42,041 nt of DNA from a bacterium (lineage in GTDB: Bacteria > Planctomycetota > UBA1135 > GCA-002686595). Under the pieces are notes generated by a model. The model worked only from the letters and a program-made list of their open reading frames with translations. It was not told the DNA's origin and did not search any database. The translations under genes were made by a program, and so were the position numbers. The DNA is taken from contig JAUIDW010000010.1 of NCBI GenBank assembly GCA_030428395.1, positions 1 through 42,041 of the forward strand, read 5' to 3'. This document shows, in pieces, positions 8,327 to 15,625 of this stretch. Position 1 is the stretch's first letter. Each line of letters starts with the position of its first letter.

Positions 8327-9582
8327 GGCCGGATGTCGCCCCCTAGCATGCCACCCCCATCCGGCGAATTGGCCCGACCGGAAGAAGTTTCCGGGCGGTT
8401 CCGACCCAGACGCTCGTGCGCGGCCACGAACTCGTGCGCGCAGAACGACGCCATCAGGGACAGGTCGCCGGCCAGCACGACCGCACCGAGCAGCTCGGCG
8501 AAGCGGTTGGCCGTGCCCGCTCCCTCGCACCCCATCAGCGCGAGGCACTCGGCCGCGGTCCCGAACCCGGTGCCGCCGCCGACCGTCCCGACCAGCAGCG
8601 ACGGCAGCGTCGCCGCGGCGTACAGGTCGCCGCCGGCGGTCACCTCGAGGTCCAGGAACCCGGTGGCCGCCTCGGTGACGTAGGCCGCGTCCTGGCCGCA
8701 CGCGATGAGCACCGCCGCGAGCCCGTTGGCGGCCTGCACCAGCCAGTTCTGCGTCCCGAGCTGCGCGAAGCCGAGCGCGTACGTGCGCGCGATCGCGGCG
8801 AGGTCCTCGGGCGTGACGCGCGCGATCTCCGCCAGCGCCGCGCGCGGCACCGTGACGTCGGCGACCACGCTGCGCCCGCGGCCCTCGACGAGCGCCCGGG
8901 CGTTGGCGCGCTTCTCGACGTCCTGGCCGTGCACGTACCGCGCCAGCGCTCCGGTGGCCTCGGCCACGCGCGCCGACGCCAGGTCCGCCCCCCGTGCCGC
9001 CATGTTGATGCCGATCGCGTCGCCGGTGGTGAACACCAGCCGCAGCACGAGCCGCCGCCCCAGCACCTCGGGGCGCACGTCCACGAGCGCGCCGTGCCGC
9101 GTCGTCTCCGCCACGCGCGCGCGCAGCTCGTCCGCCAGCGCGCGCGCCGTCTCCGCGGCCCGCAGGGCGCCGTCCGCGTCGGCGTAGACGAGCACCGGGT
9201 GCTGCGAGAGGCCCTCGCGCACCACCCGCGACCGCGCCCGGCCCGCGCGCAGCAGCCGCATGCCGCGCGCGTGGGAGGCCACCAGCGCGCCCTCGGTGGT
9301 CGCCATGGGCACGTACACCTCGGCCGGGCCGCCGCTGGTCTCGACCACCAGCGGGCCGGCGATCCCCACCGGCACCCGGGCGAAGCCCACGAAGTTCTCG
9401 ACGTTGCCGCGGGTGCGCTCCGGGTCGACGGGCGCGTCGCCGACCAGGTGGGGCAGCGCGCGCCCCGCGGCCCGCTCGACCAGGCGCCGCCGCTCGTCGC
9501 AGGCCGGGCCGCCGGCCGCGCCGTCCGGTGCGCGCGGGACCGGCGGCAGCCCTCCGGCGGGCGCGGGTTCCTGGGCGTCCAT
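8323..9582 (-). CDS. Class I-type hydroxymethylglutaryl-CoA reductase
   Basis: A 419-residue soluble HMG-CoA reductase, which reduces HMG-CoA to mevalonate with two NAD(P)H. Family motifs occur in order: ENFVGFARVPVGIAGPL (62-78), MATTEG (93-98) with catalytic Glu97, GDAIGINM (187-194), the EGRGRSVV segment (233-240), CGQDAA with Asp298, GTVGGGT (332-338) and C-terminal His389. Lys224 takes the place of the catalytic lysine in DKKP; the surrounding residues differ (E-K-R-A instead of D-K-K-P). The length and the IACGQDAA and H-x8-end arrangement fit class I better than the short class II enzymes. No other mevalonate gene is near. Start ATG at 9582 with TACCAT 8 nt upstream. The stop overlaps the next ATG. 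Confidence 0.9.
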   Translation of the reverse strand: MDAQEPAPAGGLPPVPRAPDGAAGGPACDERRRLVERAAGRALPHLVGDAPVDPERTRGNVENFVGFARVPVGIAGPLVVETSGGPAEVYVPMATTEGALVASHARGMRLLRAGRARSRVVREGLSQHPVLVYADADGALRAAETARALADELRARVAETTRHGALVDVRPEVLGRRLVLRLVFTTGDAIGINMAARGADLASARVAEATGALARYVHGQDVEKRANARALVEGRGRSVVADVTVPRAALAEIARVTPEDLAAIARTYALGFAQLGTQNWLVQAANGLAAVLIACGQDAAYVTEAATGFLDLEVTAGGDLYAAATLPSLLVGTVGGGTGFGTAAECLALMGCEGAGTANRFAELLGAVVLAGDLSLMASFCAHEFVAAHERLGRNRPETSSGRANSPDGGGMLGGDIRP

Positions 9583-9590
9583 GGCCGCGC

Positions 9591-9596
9591 ATGGTA
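9591..9596 (-). promoter_or_regulatory. -10-like TACCAT just upstream of HMG-CoA reductase
   Basis: TACCAT on the minus strand ends 8 nt before the ATG at 9582. No ribosome binding site is visible between them, consistent with a leaderless transcript. The following bases GCGGCC before ATG also occur before the guanine deaminase and M16 genes. Confidence 0.5.
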
Positions 9597-9693
9597 GCGG
9601 CGGCGCCACCCGCGGGCAGCCGCGCCCCGACGGTCGTGTCCACGGCGGTCCGGCCCCGGCGGGGTCCGGGCTCGATCGCGCACCGCCTCGGCG

Positions 9694-9699
9694 TATCGT
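9694..9699 (+). promoter_or_regulatory. Possible -10 element for the SPFH operon
   Basis: TATCGT followed by GGGCG lies 61 nt before the ATG at 9761. The same 11-mer TATCGTGGGCG occurs upstream of the FG-GAP-like lipoprotein gene (28078-28083, minus). No clear -35 is seen. Confidence 0.35.
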
Positions 9700-9760
9700 G
9701 GGCGCCGCCGCGGGCGGCCCCGCGAGCCCGGCGCCGCGCGCCCCCACCCCCACGAGCCCC

Positions 9761-10510
9761 ATGGATCTCAACATCACCGGCTTCCTGGTCGTCGTATACG
9801 ACGGCCAGCACGCGCTGAAGTTCACCCTCGGGCGCGCGCGCGAGGTCGTCGGACCCGGCGTCCACCTGCGGATCCCGATCTTCCAGAAGTTCAGCGTCGA
9901 GGAGACCAAGCACACGACGCTCGACCTCGAGCCGCAGGTCATCCAGCTCTCCGACGACCTCGTGTACGAGGTCGAGTGCAAGGTCGTCTACCAGATCGTC
10001 GACCTGCGCAAGGCCATCGTGGAGATCGACGACCTCGTCACCGGCCTGCAGAACCGCGTCGTCCTCGCCGTCCAGCGCGTCGTGGGCAAGCAGGACCGCG
10101 AGAGCGTGCGCGACGTGGACGCGATGGTGGGCGAGATCCGCGCGGAGCTCGTCCCTGTCGAGGAGCAGTGGGGCGTTCGCATCCTGCAGTTCGGCTTCTC
10201 GAACATCTCGCCCTCCCCCGCCACGCTGGAGATCACGCAGCTGGAGCTCCTGGCCCACGAGAAGCTCGGGCTCTACCGCACGTTCCGCGAGCGCGGGCTG
10301 TCCGAGGACTCCGCCGTGGCGCTGGTCTCCGGCGCCGTCGTGGCGATGCACGCCGAGGAGCCGACGCCCACGCGCACCGACCTCGCGCGGGAGGAGCGCG
10401 AGCTGCGCACGGCGCTGCAGGACGAGGCGCGGCGGGCGCTCGAGGCCCAGGCCGAGCGAGAGGCGGCCGGGGAGAGCGAGGCGGACGAGGCCGGGGAGCC
10501 GGAGGCCTGA
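9761..10510 (+). CDS. SPFH/band-7 domain protein A
   Basis: A 249-residue SPFH (stomatin/prohibitin/flotillin/HflKC) protein. The domain runs from about residue 15 to 170: FTLGRAREVVGPGVHLRIPIFQK, then LDLEPQVIQLSDDLVYEVECKVVYQIVDLRKAIVEI (with the characteristic switch to a Y-x-I-x-D segment) and ISPSPATLEIT. SPFH proteins build large ring scaffolds at membranes. No membrane helix or signal peptide is visible, although the first 15 residues are hydrophobic. The C-terminal 50 residues are helical, charged and end strongly acidic (ESEADEAGEPEA). The stop is 14 bp before the second SPFH gene, so they form an operon. The ATG was chosen because the fold begins a few residues later. Partner or cargo unknown. 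Confidence 0.85.
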   Translation: MDLNITGFLVVVYDGQHALKFTLGRAREVVGPGVHLRIPIFQKFSVEETKHTTLDLEPQVIQLSDDLVYEVECKVVYQIVDLRKAIVEIDDLVTGLQNRVVLAVQRVVGKQDRESVRDVDAMVGEIRAELVPVEEQWGVRILQFGFSNISPSPATLEITQLELLAHEKLGLYRTFRERGLSEDSAVALVSGAVVAMHAEEPTPTRTDLAREERELRTALQDEARRALEAQAEREAAGESEADEAGEPEA

Positions 10511-10524
10511 AGGACCTGCCCGAC

Positions 10525-11424
10525 ATGCTGCTGCGGTGGCTGCGCGAGGCGGCCACCGACCACGCGATCGAGCTCGGTTACGCCCTCGCGGGCCTGCTCG
10601 CCGCGGCCGTGCGCGCCGCGGGCAAGACCGTGATGTCGGGCACCACCGGCCTGAAGTTCAGCTTCGGGCGGGCCACCCGTGAGCTCGAGCCGGGCTTCCA
10701 CCTGCTGATCCCGTTCTTCCAGACCGTGCGCACCGTGCCGACGCGCTCGCGCACCCTCGACCTGTCGACGCAGCAGGTCACGACCTTCGACGGGCTCGTC
10801 TACCTGGTCGACGCGAACCTCGTGTACCGCGTCGTCGACGTGCGCAAGGCGCTCGTGCAGATCGACCGGCTCGAGCTCGGGATGCTGCAGATGCTCGGCC
10901 TGGGCGTGCAGGAGGTGCTGCGCGCCCAGGACCGCGAGCGCCTGCGCGTCTCGACGGAGCTCGACCGGCTGCTGGCCGAGAACCTGGAGGCCCGCCTGGA
11001 GCCCTGGGGCGTGGCGGTCGAGCACGCCGGCTTCACGACCATCACGCCCTCGGCCGAGACGCTGCGGCTGACGCAGCTCGCCGAGCGCGGGCGCACGCGC
11101 GCCCGGACCCTCGCGCTGCTCGAGGAGCGCGACGTCCCGCGCCGCGACGCGCTGCCCCTGCTCGGCGCGCGCCAGCGGTTCCTGCGACGCGGGCGCCTGC
11201 TCGAGGAGCGCGCGCGCATCCGCGCCCGCCGGCGCCGGGTGCGCCAGACGCTCGAGCGCATCGAGCGCGAGCTGTCGGAGGAGCTGCGCGAGCTGGCCCT
11301 CGGCCGGGCCGGCCCCGCGGGCGTCCTGCCGGGCCTGGCCGCCGGGGCCGAGGCCGGCCGCGCCGCCCGCGCGCGCCGCACCCGACCGGGCGGCGCCGCC
11401 CCGGACGGGCGCGCCCGTCCCTGA
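10525..11424 (+). CDS. SPFH/band-7 domain protein B
   Basis: A 299-residue paralogue of the preceding protein: FSFGRATRELEPGFHLLIPFFQTVRTVPTR, LDLSTQQVTTFDGLVYLVDANLVYRVVDVRKALVQI and ITPSAETLRLTQLAERGRTRARTL align block by block. It differs by an N-terminal amphipathic or hydrophobic segment (AIELGYALAGLLAAAVRAAG, about 12-31) that may dip into the membrane and by a strongly basic, Arg-rich helical tail (about 205-250) and a Gly/Arg end. AAGGA lies about 10 nt upstream of the ATG. A two-subunit ring, as in HflK/HflC, is the natural inference from the tandem pair, but no protease gene is adjacent. Confidence 0.83.
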   Translation: MLLRWLREAATDHAIELGYALAGLLAAAVRAAGKTVMSGTTGLKFSFGRATRELEPGFHLLIPFFQTVRTVPTRSRTLDLSTQQVTTFDGLVYLVDANLVYRVVDVRKALVQIDRLELGMLQMLGLGVQEVLRAQDRERLRVSTELDRLLAENLEARLEPWGVAVEHAGFTTITPSAETLRLTQLAERGRTRARTLALLEERDVPRRDALPLLGARQRFLRRGRLLEERARIRARRRRVRQTLERIERELSEELRELALGRAGPAGVLPGLAAGAEAGRAARARRTRPGGAAPDGRARP

Positions 11425-11513
11425 TTTCATGACCCGGCCCGGGCGCGCCCGTCCCTGATCCCATCACCCGGCTCGGGCGCGCCCGTCCCTGATTCACCCG
11501 GCGCGGGCGCGCC
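11407..11513. repeat. 34-bp tandem repeat, three copies plus a partial fourth
   Basis: The 19-mer beginning GGGCGCGCCC and ending CCTGAT occurs at 11407, 11441 and 11475, exactly 34 bp apart. A shortened copy of its first 9 bases is at 11505. Each copy contains the perfect 10-bp palindrome GGGCGCGCCC. The first copy includes the end and TGA stop of SPFH protein B; the rest fill the gap to the S9 peptidase stop. This could be a transcription end region for the two convergent genes or a minisatellite. The period is not a multiple of three, as allowed outside a coding region. Confidence 0.85.
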
Positions 11514-11524
11514 GGGGGCGCCGG

Positions 11525-13993
11525 TCAGCGCCCGAAGCCGGCCTCGGCCGCGCGCGGCGGGGCGTGCTTCACGTGCTCGTCGAACCAGGCGAACATCTCG
11601 GCCAGCGTGTGCAGCACCGACTCGCGCGCCCGGTAGCCGTGCCCCTCGCTGGGCAGCTCGACGTGGCGCACCACGCCGCCGTTGCCCTTGATCGCGTGGA
11701 ACATGCGCTCGGACTGGACGGGGAACGTGCCGGGGTTGGGGTCGTCGGCGCCGTGGAGCAGGAGCAGCGGCTCGTCCACGTCGTCGGCGTGCAGGAACGG
11801 CGAGATCGCGAAGTAGACCTCGGGCGCCTCCCACAGGGTCCGGCGCTCGCTCTGGAACCCGAACGGCGTCAGGGTGCGGTTGTACGCGCCGCTGCGCGCC
11901 ACGCCGGCGCGGAACAGGTCGCAGTGCGCCAGCAGGTTCGCCGTCATGAAGGCGCCGTAGCTGTGGCCGCCCACGCCGACGCGGTCGGGGTCCGCCGCGC
12001 CGCGCTCGACGGCCGCCTCGATCCCGGCGCGGGCCGCCGCCACGATCTGCTCGACGAACGTGTCGTTCACCGTCTCGGGGTCGCCGACGACGGGCATCGA
12101 GGCGCCGTCGAGCACCGCGTAGCCCTGCGTCAGGAAGAACAGGTGCGAGGACCCGCGCGGGTACGTGAAGCGGTGCGGCGTCCCGCGGACCTGGCCGGCG
12201 GTCGCGCCGTCGTCGAACTCGAGCGGGTAGGCCCACACGACCAGCGGCAGGCGCTCGCCCTCCACGTGGTCCGCCGGCAGGTAGAGCGTCGCGGTCAGCG
12301 CGACGCCGTCGTCGCGCTCGTAGCGCAGCAGCTCCTTGCGGATCCCGGCGAGCTCCGGCGCGGGGTGCGGGAACTCCGTCAGGGCGGTGCCCGTCTCCGC
12401 GCCGAGGTCGAGCAGGTGGTAGTTCGGCGGCTCCGACGCCGACTCGCGCCGCGTCACGACGACGGGCGGCGCGTCCGCGCGGCTCGCCACGACGCCGGTC
12501 ACCGACTCGTACTCCCCGGGCGCGCAGCGCCACAGGCGGACCGTCTCGCCGGTGGCCAGGTCGAGGCGGTCGAGGAACGGCCGGTCGCCGTCCGCCGAGG
12601 CGCCGCGCCCGGAGCGGTAGACGCTCGTCCCGTCCTCGCGCACGACGCGGCTGCCGCGCGCGTCCCTCGTGGTGACGAGCGAGCCGGGGTCGGCGTAGCG
12701 GTCGCGGTAGTTGCGGTCGTCCAGCACGACCGGCCCGGCGTCCGACGCGGGGTCGTGCAGCAGCGTGCGCCGGCGGTTGACGTCGCGGTCGAACTCGGTG
12801 GTCACGAAGCGCGCCCCGTCCGCGAACCAGGTGACGCCCCAGGCGCGGTGCTCGACGCGCACCAGCTCGCGGGCGGCGCCGTCGGCGAACGGCGCGTCCC
12901 ACGTCATCCAGCGGTCGCGGTGCGGCACCTCGGCCTCGGGGTCGCCGCCGTCGAGCGCCTCGACCCAGGCCAGCGTCGCCGGCGCCCCGGCGCGCCACTG
13001 CAGCGAGCGCGGGCCCGTGCGCACGCCGTGCAGCGGGATGCCCTCCCCCAGCGGGATCTCGGCGACCACGCGCTCGACCTCGCCGTCCGGGCTCCACACC
13101 TCGAACCGCCGCGGGAAGCGCCACGACGGCAGCACGTACGAGAACGGCCGCTCGACGATCTCGACCAGCAGGTGGGCCCCGTCGGGCGAGGGCTCCGCGG
13201 ACGCCACGCGCGCCGGCTCCCCCAGCGGGGTCGCGCGCCCCTCGAGGTCGACGCGCGCCACCTGCGCGGTCGTGTAGAACGCGAACAGCACCTCGTCGTG
13301 CGCGTCGCGCAGCAGGTCCTGGTACGTGCGGACCGGCGTCGCGCGGCCGCGGCTCTCCTGCACGCGCGGCCCGAGCGGCACGGGCGGCCGCGGCGGCGGC
13401 TCGAAGAAGCCCTCCGGGCGCAGCAGGCACACCAGCGCCGCCGAGTCCGGCGTCCAGCCGAAGCCGGAGTCCAGCACCCCGGCCAGCCGCGTGGCGACGC
13501 GCCGCGGCTCGCCTCCGTCCAGCTCCACGACCCAGAGGTCGGAGCCGCCCTCGGCCGCCAGCGAGTAGGCCAGCCGGCCGCCGTCGGGCGAGAAGGCCGT
13601 GGAGACCACGCGCGCTTCGGCGGGCAGCGCGAGGCGGCGCTCGACACCCTCCGCGGCGCCGGCCCGCACCGCGCGCAGGTCCTGGACCACGAGCCCGACC
13701 GGGTCGCTCGCCGACCACGGCCGCACCGCGCCGGGGTCGACGCGCGTGCCCGCCATCGGGAGCCACGGCCGCGACACGTCGGCGAGGGTCGGCAGCGACG
13801 GGCGCTCGACCAGCAGCAGCCAGCGGCCGTCGGGGCTCACGCTCGCCGTCGGCGTCGGCGGGGCGTCCACGAGCCGCACCACGCCCGGCGGCGGCAGGCG
13901 GTAGCCGGGCTCCTGCGCGGAGCGCGCGGCGCCGGGCGCGGCGAGACCGAGCGCGAGCACCGGGACGACGAGGAGGGCGGGCAGGGTGTTCAT
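11525..13993 (-). CDS. Secreted S9D-type (glutamyl endopeptidase-like) prolyl oligopeptidase family peptidase
   Basis: An 822-residue exported serine peptidase. A signal peptide (1-25, ending APGAARSAQ) is followed by an N-terminal beta-propeller with PD40-like blades (VSPDGRWLLLV, FSPDGGRLAYS, PSPDGAHLLVE) and a C-terminal alpha/beta hydrolase domain. The triad is readable: GGHSYGAF with Ser678, HGADD with Asp751 and SEGHGY with His785. The blocks VARSGAYNRTLTPFGFQSE and RTLWEAPEVYF match the S9D glutamyl endopeptidase subfamily closely. It likely degrades peptides outside the cytoplasm. The ATG overlaps the stop of the DNA methyltransferase gene (ATGA), so the two are translationally coupled although functionally unrelated. 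It converges with the SPFH operon. Confidence 0.9.
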   Translation of the reverse strand: MNTLPALLVVPVLALGLAAPGAARSAQEPGYRLPPPGVVRLVDAPPTPTASVSPDGRWLLLVERPSLPTLADVSRPWLPMAGTRVDPGAVRPWSASDPVGLVVQDLRAVRAGAAEGVERRLALPAEARVVSTAFSPDGGRLAYSLAAEGGSDLWVVELDGGEPRRVATRLAGVLDSGFGWTPDSAALVCLLRPEGFFEPPPRPPVPLGPRVQESRGRATPVRTYQDLLRDAHDEVLFAFYTTAQVARVDLEGRATPLGEPARVASAEPSPDGAHLLVEIVERPFSYVLPSWRFPRRFEVWSPDGEVERVVAEIPLGEGIPLHGVRTGPRSLQWRAGAPATLAWVEALDGGDPEAEVPHRDRWMTWDAPFADGAARELVRVEHRAWGVTWFADGARFVTTEFDRDVNRRRTLLHDPASDAGPVVLDDRNYRDRYADPGSLVTTRDARGSRVVREDGTSVYRSGRGASADGDRPFLDRLDLATGETVRLWRCAPGEYESVTGVVASRADAPPVVVTRRESASEPPNYHLLDLGAETGTALTEFPHPAPELAGIRKELLRYERDDGVALTATLYLPADHVEGERLPLVVWAYPLEFDDGATAGQVRGTPHRFTYPRGSSHLFFLTQGYAVLDGASMPVVGDPETVNDTFVEQIVAAARAGIEAAVERGAADPDRVGVGGHSYGAFMTANLLAHCDLFRAGVARSGAYNRTLTPFGFQSERRTLWEAPEVYFAISPFLHADDVDEPLLLLHGADDPNPGTFPVQSERMFHAIKGNGGVVRHVELPSEGHGYRARESVLHTLAEMFAWFDEHVKHAPPRAAEAGFGR

Positions 13994-14910
13994 GGGGAGT
14001 CTCCGGAGCCGCTGGGGGCCAGGGGGGAACGGGGGTGCGCCGCGCGGGCCGGGGCGCCGCCGGCGTCGTCCACGAGGCGCGGCTCGAAGCGCGCGAGCCG
14101 CCGCTGCATGACCTCGACCGCCGCGGGGTTCTCGTCGACGAGGACGGCGTCGCGCCCGCACTCCGCGGCGGCCTCGCCGGTCGTGCCGCTGCCGGCGAAG
14201 AAGTCGAGCACGCGGTCGCCGGGCCGCGAGTGGACGCGCACGATCCGCCGCAGCACGCCGAGCGGCTTCTGCGTCGGGTAGCCGGTGCGCTCCTTGCCGC
14301 CCGGCGGCACGATCGTGTGCCACCAAACGTCGGTGGGCGTCTTGCCGCGCCGCGCCTTCTCGTCGCCGACCAGCGCGGGCGCCAGGTACGGGATGCGGTC
14401 GCTCTCGTCCGCGTCGAAGGCGTAGTCGCGCGGGTCCCGCGCGTACCACAGGATCACGTCGTGCTTGGTCGACCAGCGCCGCCGCGAGCGCGCGCCGTAG
14501 TCGTAGGCCCACACGATCTCGTTCAGGAACGACGCGCGGCCGAGGAGCTCGTCCAGCAGCACCTTGACGTAGTGCGACTCGCGCGGGTCGAGGTGCACGA
14601 ACAGGCTGCCGTTCGCGGTGAGCAGGCGCACGGCCTGCTCCAGGCGCGGCCGCAGGAACCCGAGGTAGTCCTCGTGCGTGTCCCCGTAGGCCATGCGGCC
14701 CACCTCGCGCGTGCGGTAGCGCCGGCCGCGGAACCCCGTGCGGTCGCCGGCGTCGTCCCGCTCCGTCTCGAGCCGCCGCAGCTCGCGCCGCCGCCCCGTG
14801 TTGAAGGGCGGGTCGACGTAGACCAGCGCGAACTCACCGGCGGGCTGCGCGCGCAGCCACTCCAGGTTCTCGGCCCGGACGATCGTGACGGTGGGACGGC
14901 GCTGCGTCAC
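13990..14910 (-). CDS. Site-specific DNA methyltransferase (N4/N6, beta-type motif order)
   Basis: A 306-residue amino-methyltransferase acting on adenine N6 or cytosine N4 in DNA. Catalytic motif DPPF (33-36) comes first and the S-adenosylmethionine motif FAGSGTT near the C terminus, the beta-class order. YPTQKPLGVLRRIV, typical of type III-like and orphan enzymes, precedes the latter. The start is GTG at 14910; TAGGAT 8 nt upstream can be read either as a -10 box or as an AGGA ribosome site. No restriction endonuclease or specificity gene is adjacent, so this looks like an orphan methyltransferase. Target site unknown. It is divergent from guaD and coupled to the S9 peptidase downstream. 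Confidence 0.88.
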   Translation of the reverse strand: MTQRRPTVTIVRAENLEWLRAQPAGEFALVYVDPPFNTGRRRELRRLETERDDAGDRTGFRGRRYRTREVGRMAYGDTHEDYLGFLRPRLEQAVRLLTANGSLFVHLDPRESHYVKVLLDELLGRASFLNEIVWAYDYGARSRRRWSTKHDVILWYARDPRDYAFDADESDRIPYLAPALVGDEKARRGKTPTDVWWHTIVPPGGKERTGYPTQKPLGVLRRIVRVHSRPGDRVLDFFAGSGTTGEAAAECGRDAVLVDENPAAVEVMQRRLARFEPRLVDDAGGAPARAAHPRSPLAPSGSGDSP

Positions 14911-14918
14911 GGGGGCCG

Positions 14919-14924
14919 ATCCTA
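14919..14924 (-). promoter_or_regulatory. -10-like TAGGAT before the DNA methyltransferase
   Basis: TAGGAT on the minus strand ends 8 nt before the GTG at 14910. The 62-bp divergent gap 14911-14972 carries one such box for each gene, back to back. Confidence 0.45.
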
Positions 14925-14958
14925 CGGCGCCGGCGGTCGCGTCGCCCGGCCGCGCCGG

Positions 14959-14964
14959 TAAGAT
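14959..14964 (+). promoter_or_regulatory. -10-like TAAGAT before guaD
   Basis: TAAGAT ends 8 nt before the ATG at 14973, followed by CTGCGGCC. No ribosome binding site fits between, which favours a leaderless transcript. Confidence 0.5.
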
Positions 14965-14972
14965 CTGCGGCC

Positions 14973-15449
14973 ATGGAGACCGCGGACGACGAGCGCCACC
15001 TGCGCGAGGCCATCGCCCTGGCCGTGGATTCGGTCGGGAGCGGCGGCGGCCCGTTCGGCGCCGTGGTGGTGCGCGACGGCGCCGTCCTGGCCCGGGGCCA
15101 GAACCGCGTGGTCCCCCACGGCGACCCCACCGCGCACGCCGAGGTCGAGGCGGTGCGCGCGGCCTGCCGCGCGCTCGGCGGCCACGACCTGTCCGGCGCG
15201 ACGGTGTACGCGAGCTGCGAGCCCTGCCCCATGTGCCTCGGCGCGCTCTACTGGGCCCGCGTGGACCGCGTCGTGTTCGCGGGCGGACGCGACGACGCCG
15301 CCCGCGCCGGATTCGACGACGCCCGCCTCTACGACGAGCTCCCGCTCCCCGCCGCCGAGCGCAGCCTGCCCGTCGAGCGACGACTCGCCGACGAGGGGCG
15401 CGCCCCGTTCGAGGCCTGGCAGGCGCTCGAGGACCGCGAGCCCTACTGA
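14973..15449 (+). CDS. guaD: Guanine deaminase, cytidine-deaminase fold
   Basis: A 158-residue zinc deaminase converting guanine to xanthine in purine salvage. Zinc ligands and the proton shuttle are in HAEV (His55, Glu57) and PCPMC (Cys85, Cys88). The C-terminal segment AGFDDARLYDELPLPAAERSLPVE and the ending PFEAW...REPY follow the Bacillus GuaD pattern closely, including the swapped C-terminal helix, and distinguish it from TadA. Length equals that family. It is transcribed divergently from the DNA methyltransferase and converges on the MORN lipoprotein gene. No other purine gene is close. Confidence 0.88.
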   Translation: METADDERHLREAIALAVDSVGSGGGPFGAVVVRDGAVLARGQNRVVPHGDPTAHAEVEAVRAACRALGGHDLSGATVYASCEPCPMCLGALYWARVDRVVFAGGRDDAARAGFDDARLYDELPLPAAERSLPVERRLADEGRAPFEAWQALEDREPY

Positions 15450-15563
15450 CCCCGGACTGACTGGGTTCCGTGTGGGCCGGACGGACCGGGGTCCCGGCGC
15501 GAGCGTGACCCGGTTCCCGCGGGAATTCCTGCAACCGACGGCGCCCGGAGCGGTCCCCTCCAT

Positions 15564-15625
15564 GTGAAGGGGCCCCGGTCGTGAAGGGGCCCCGGTGGGG
15601 TCGGCGTCAGCGGGGCCCCTTCACC
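15564..15625. terminator. Bidirectional GC hairpin between guaD and the MORN gene
   Basis: GTGAAGGGGCCCCGGT occurs twice in direct order (15564 and 15581). Its inverse GGGGCCCCTTCAC is at 15612-15624. The second copy pairs perfectly with the inverse over 13 bp around an 18-nt loop. The inverse arm contains the TGA stop of the minus-strand gene. The 170-bp gap 15450-15620 holds no gene. Confidence 0.6.

Noticed and set aside
8323-9582. A mevalonate pathway cluster
   Set aside because: No other mevalonate gene lies in the window, so only the single enzyme can be claimed.
13990-14910. Restriction-modification system
   Set aside because: Only a methyltransferase is present. The neighbours are a secreted peptidase and guanine deaminase, with no endonuclease or specificity subunit.
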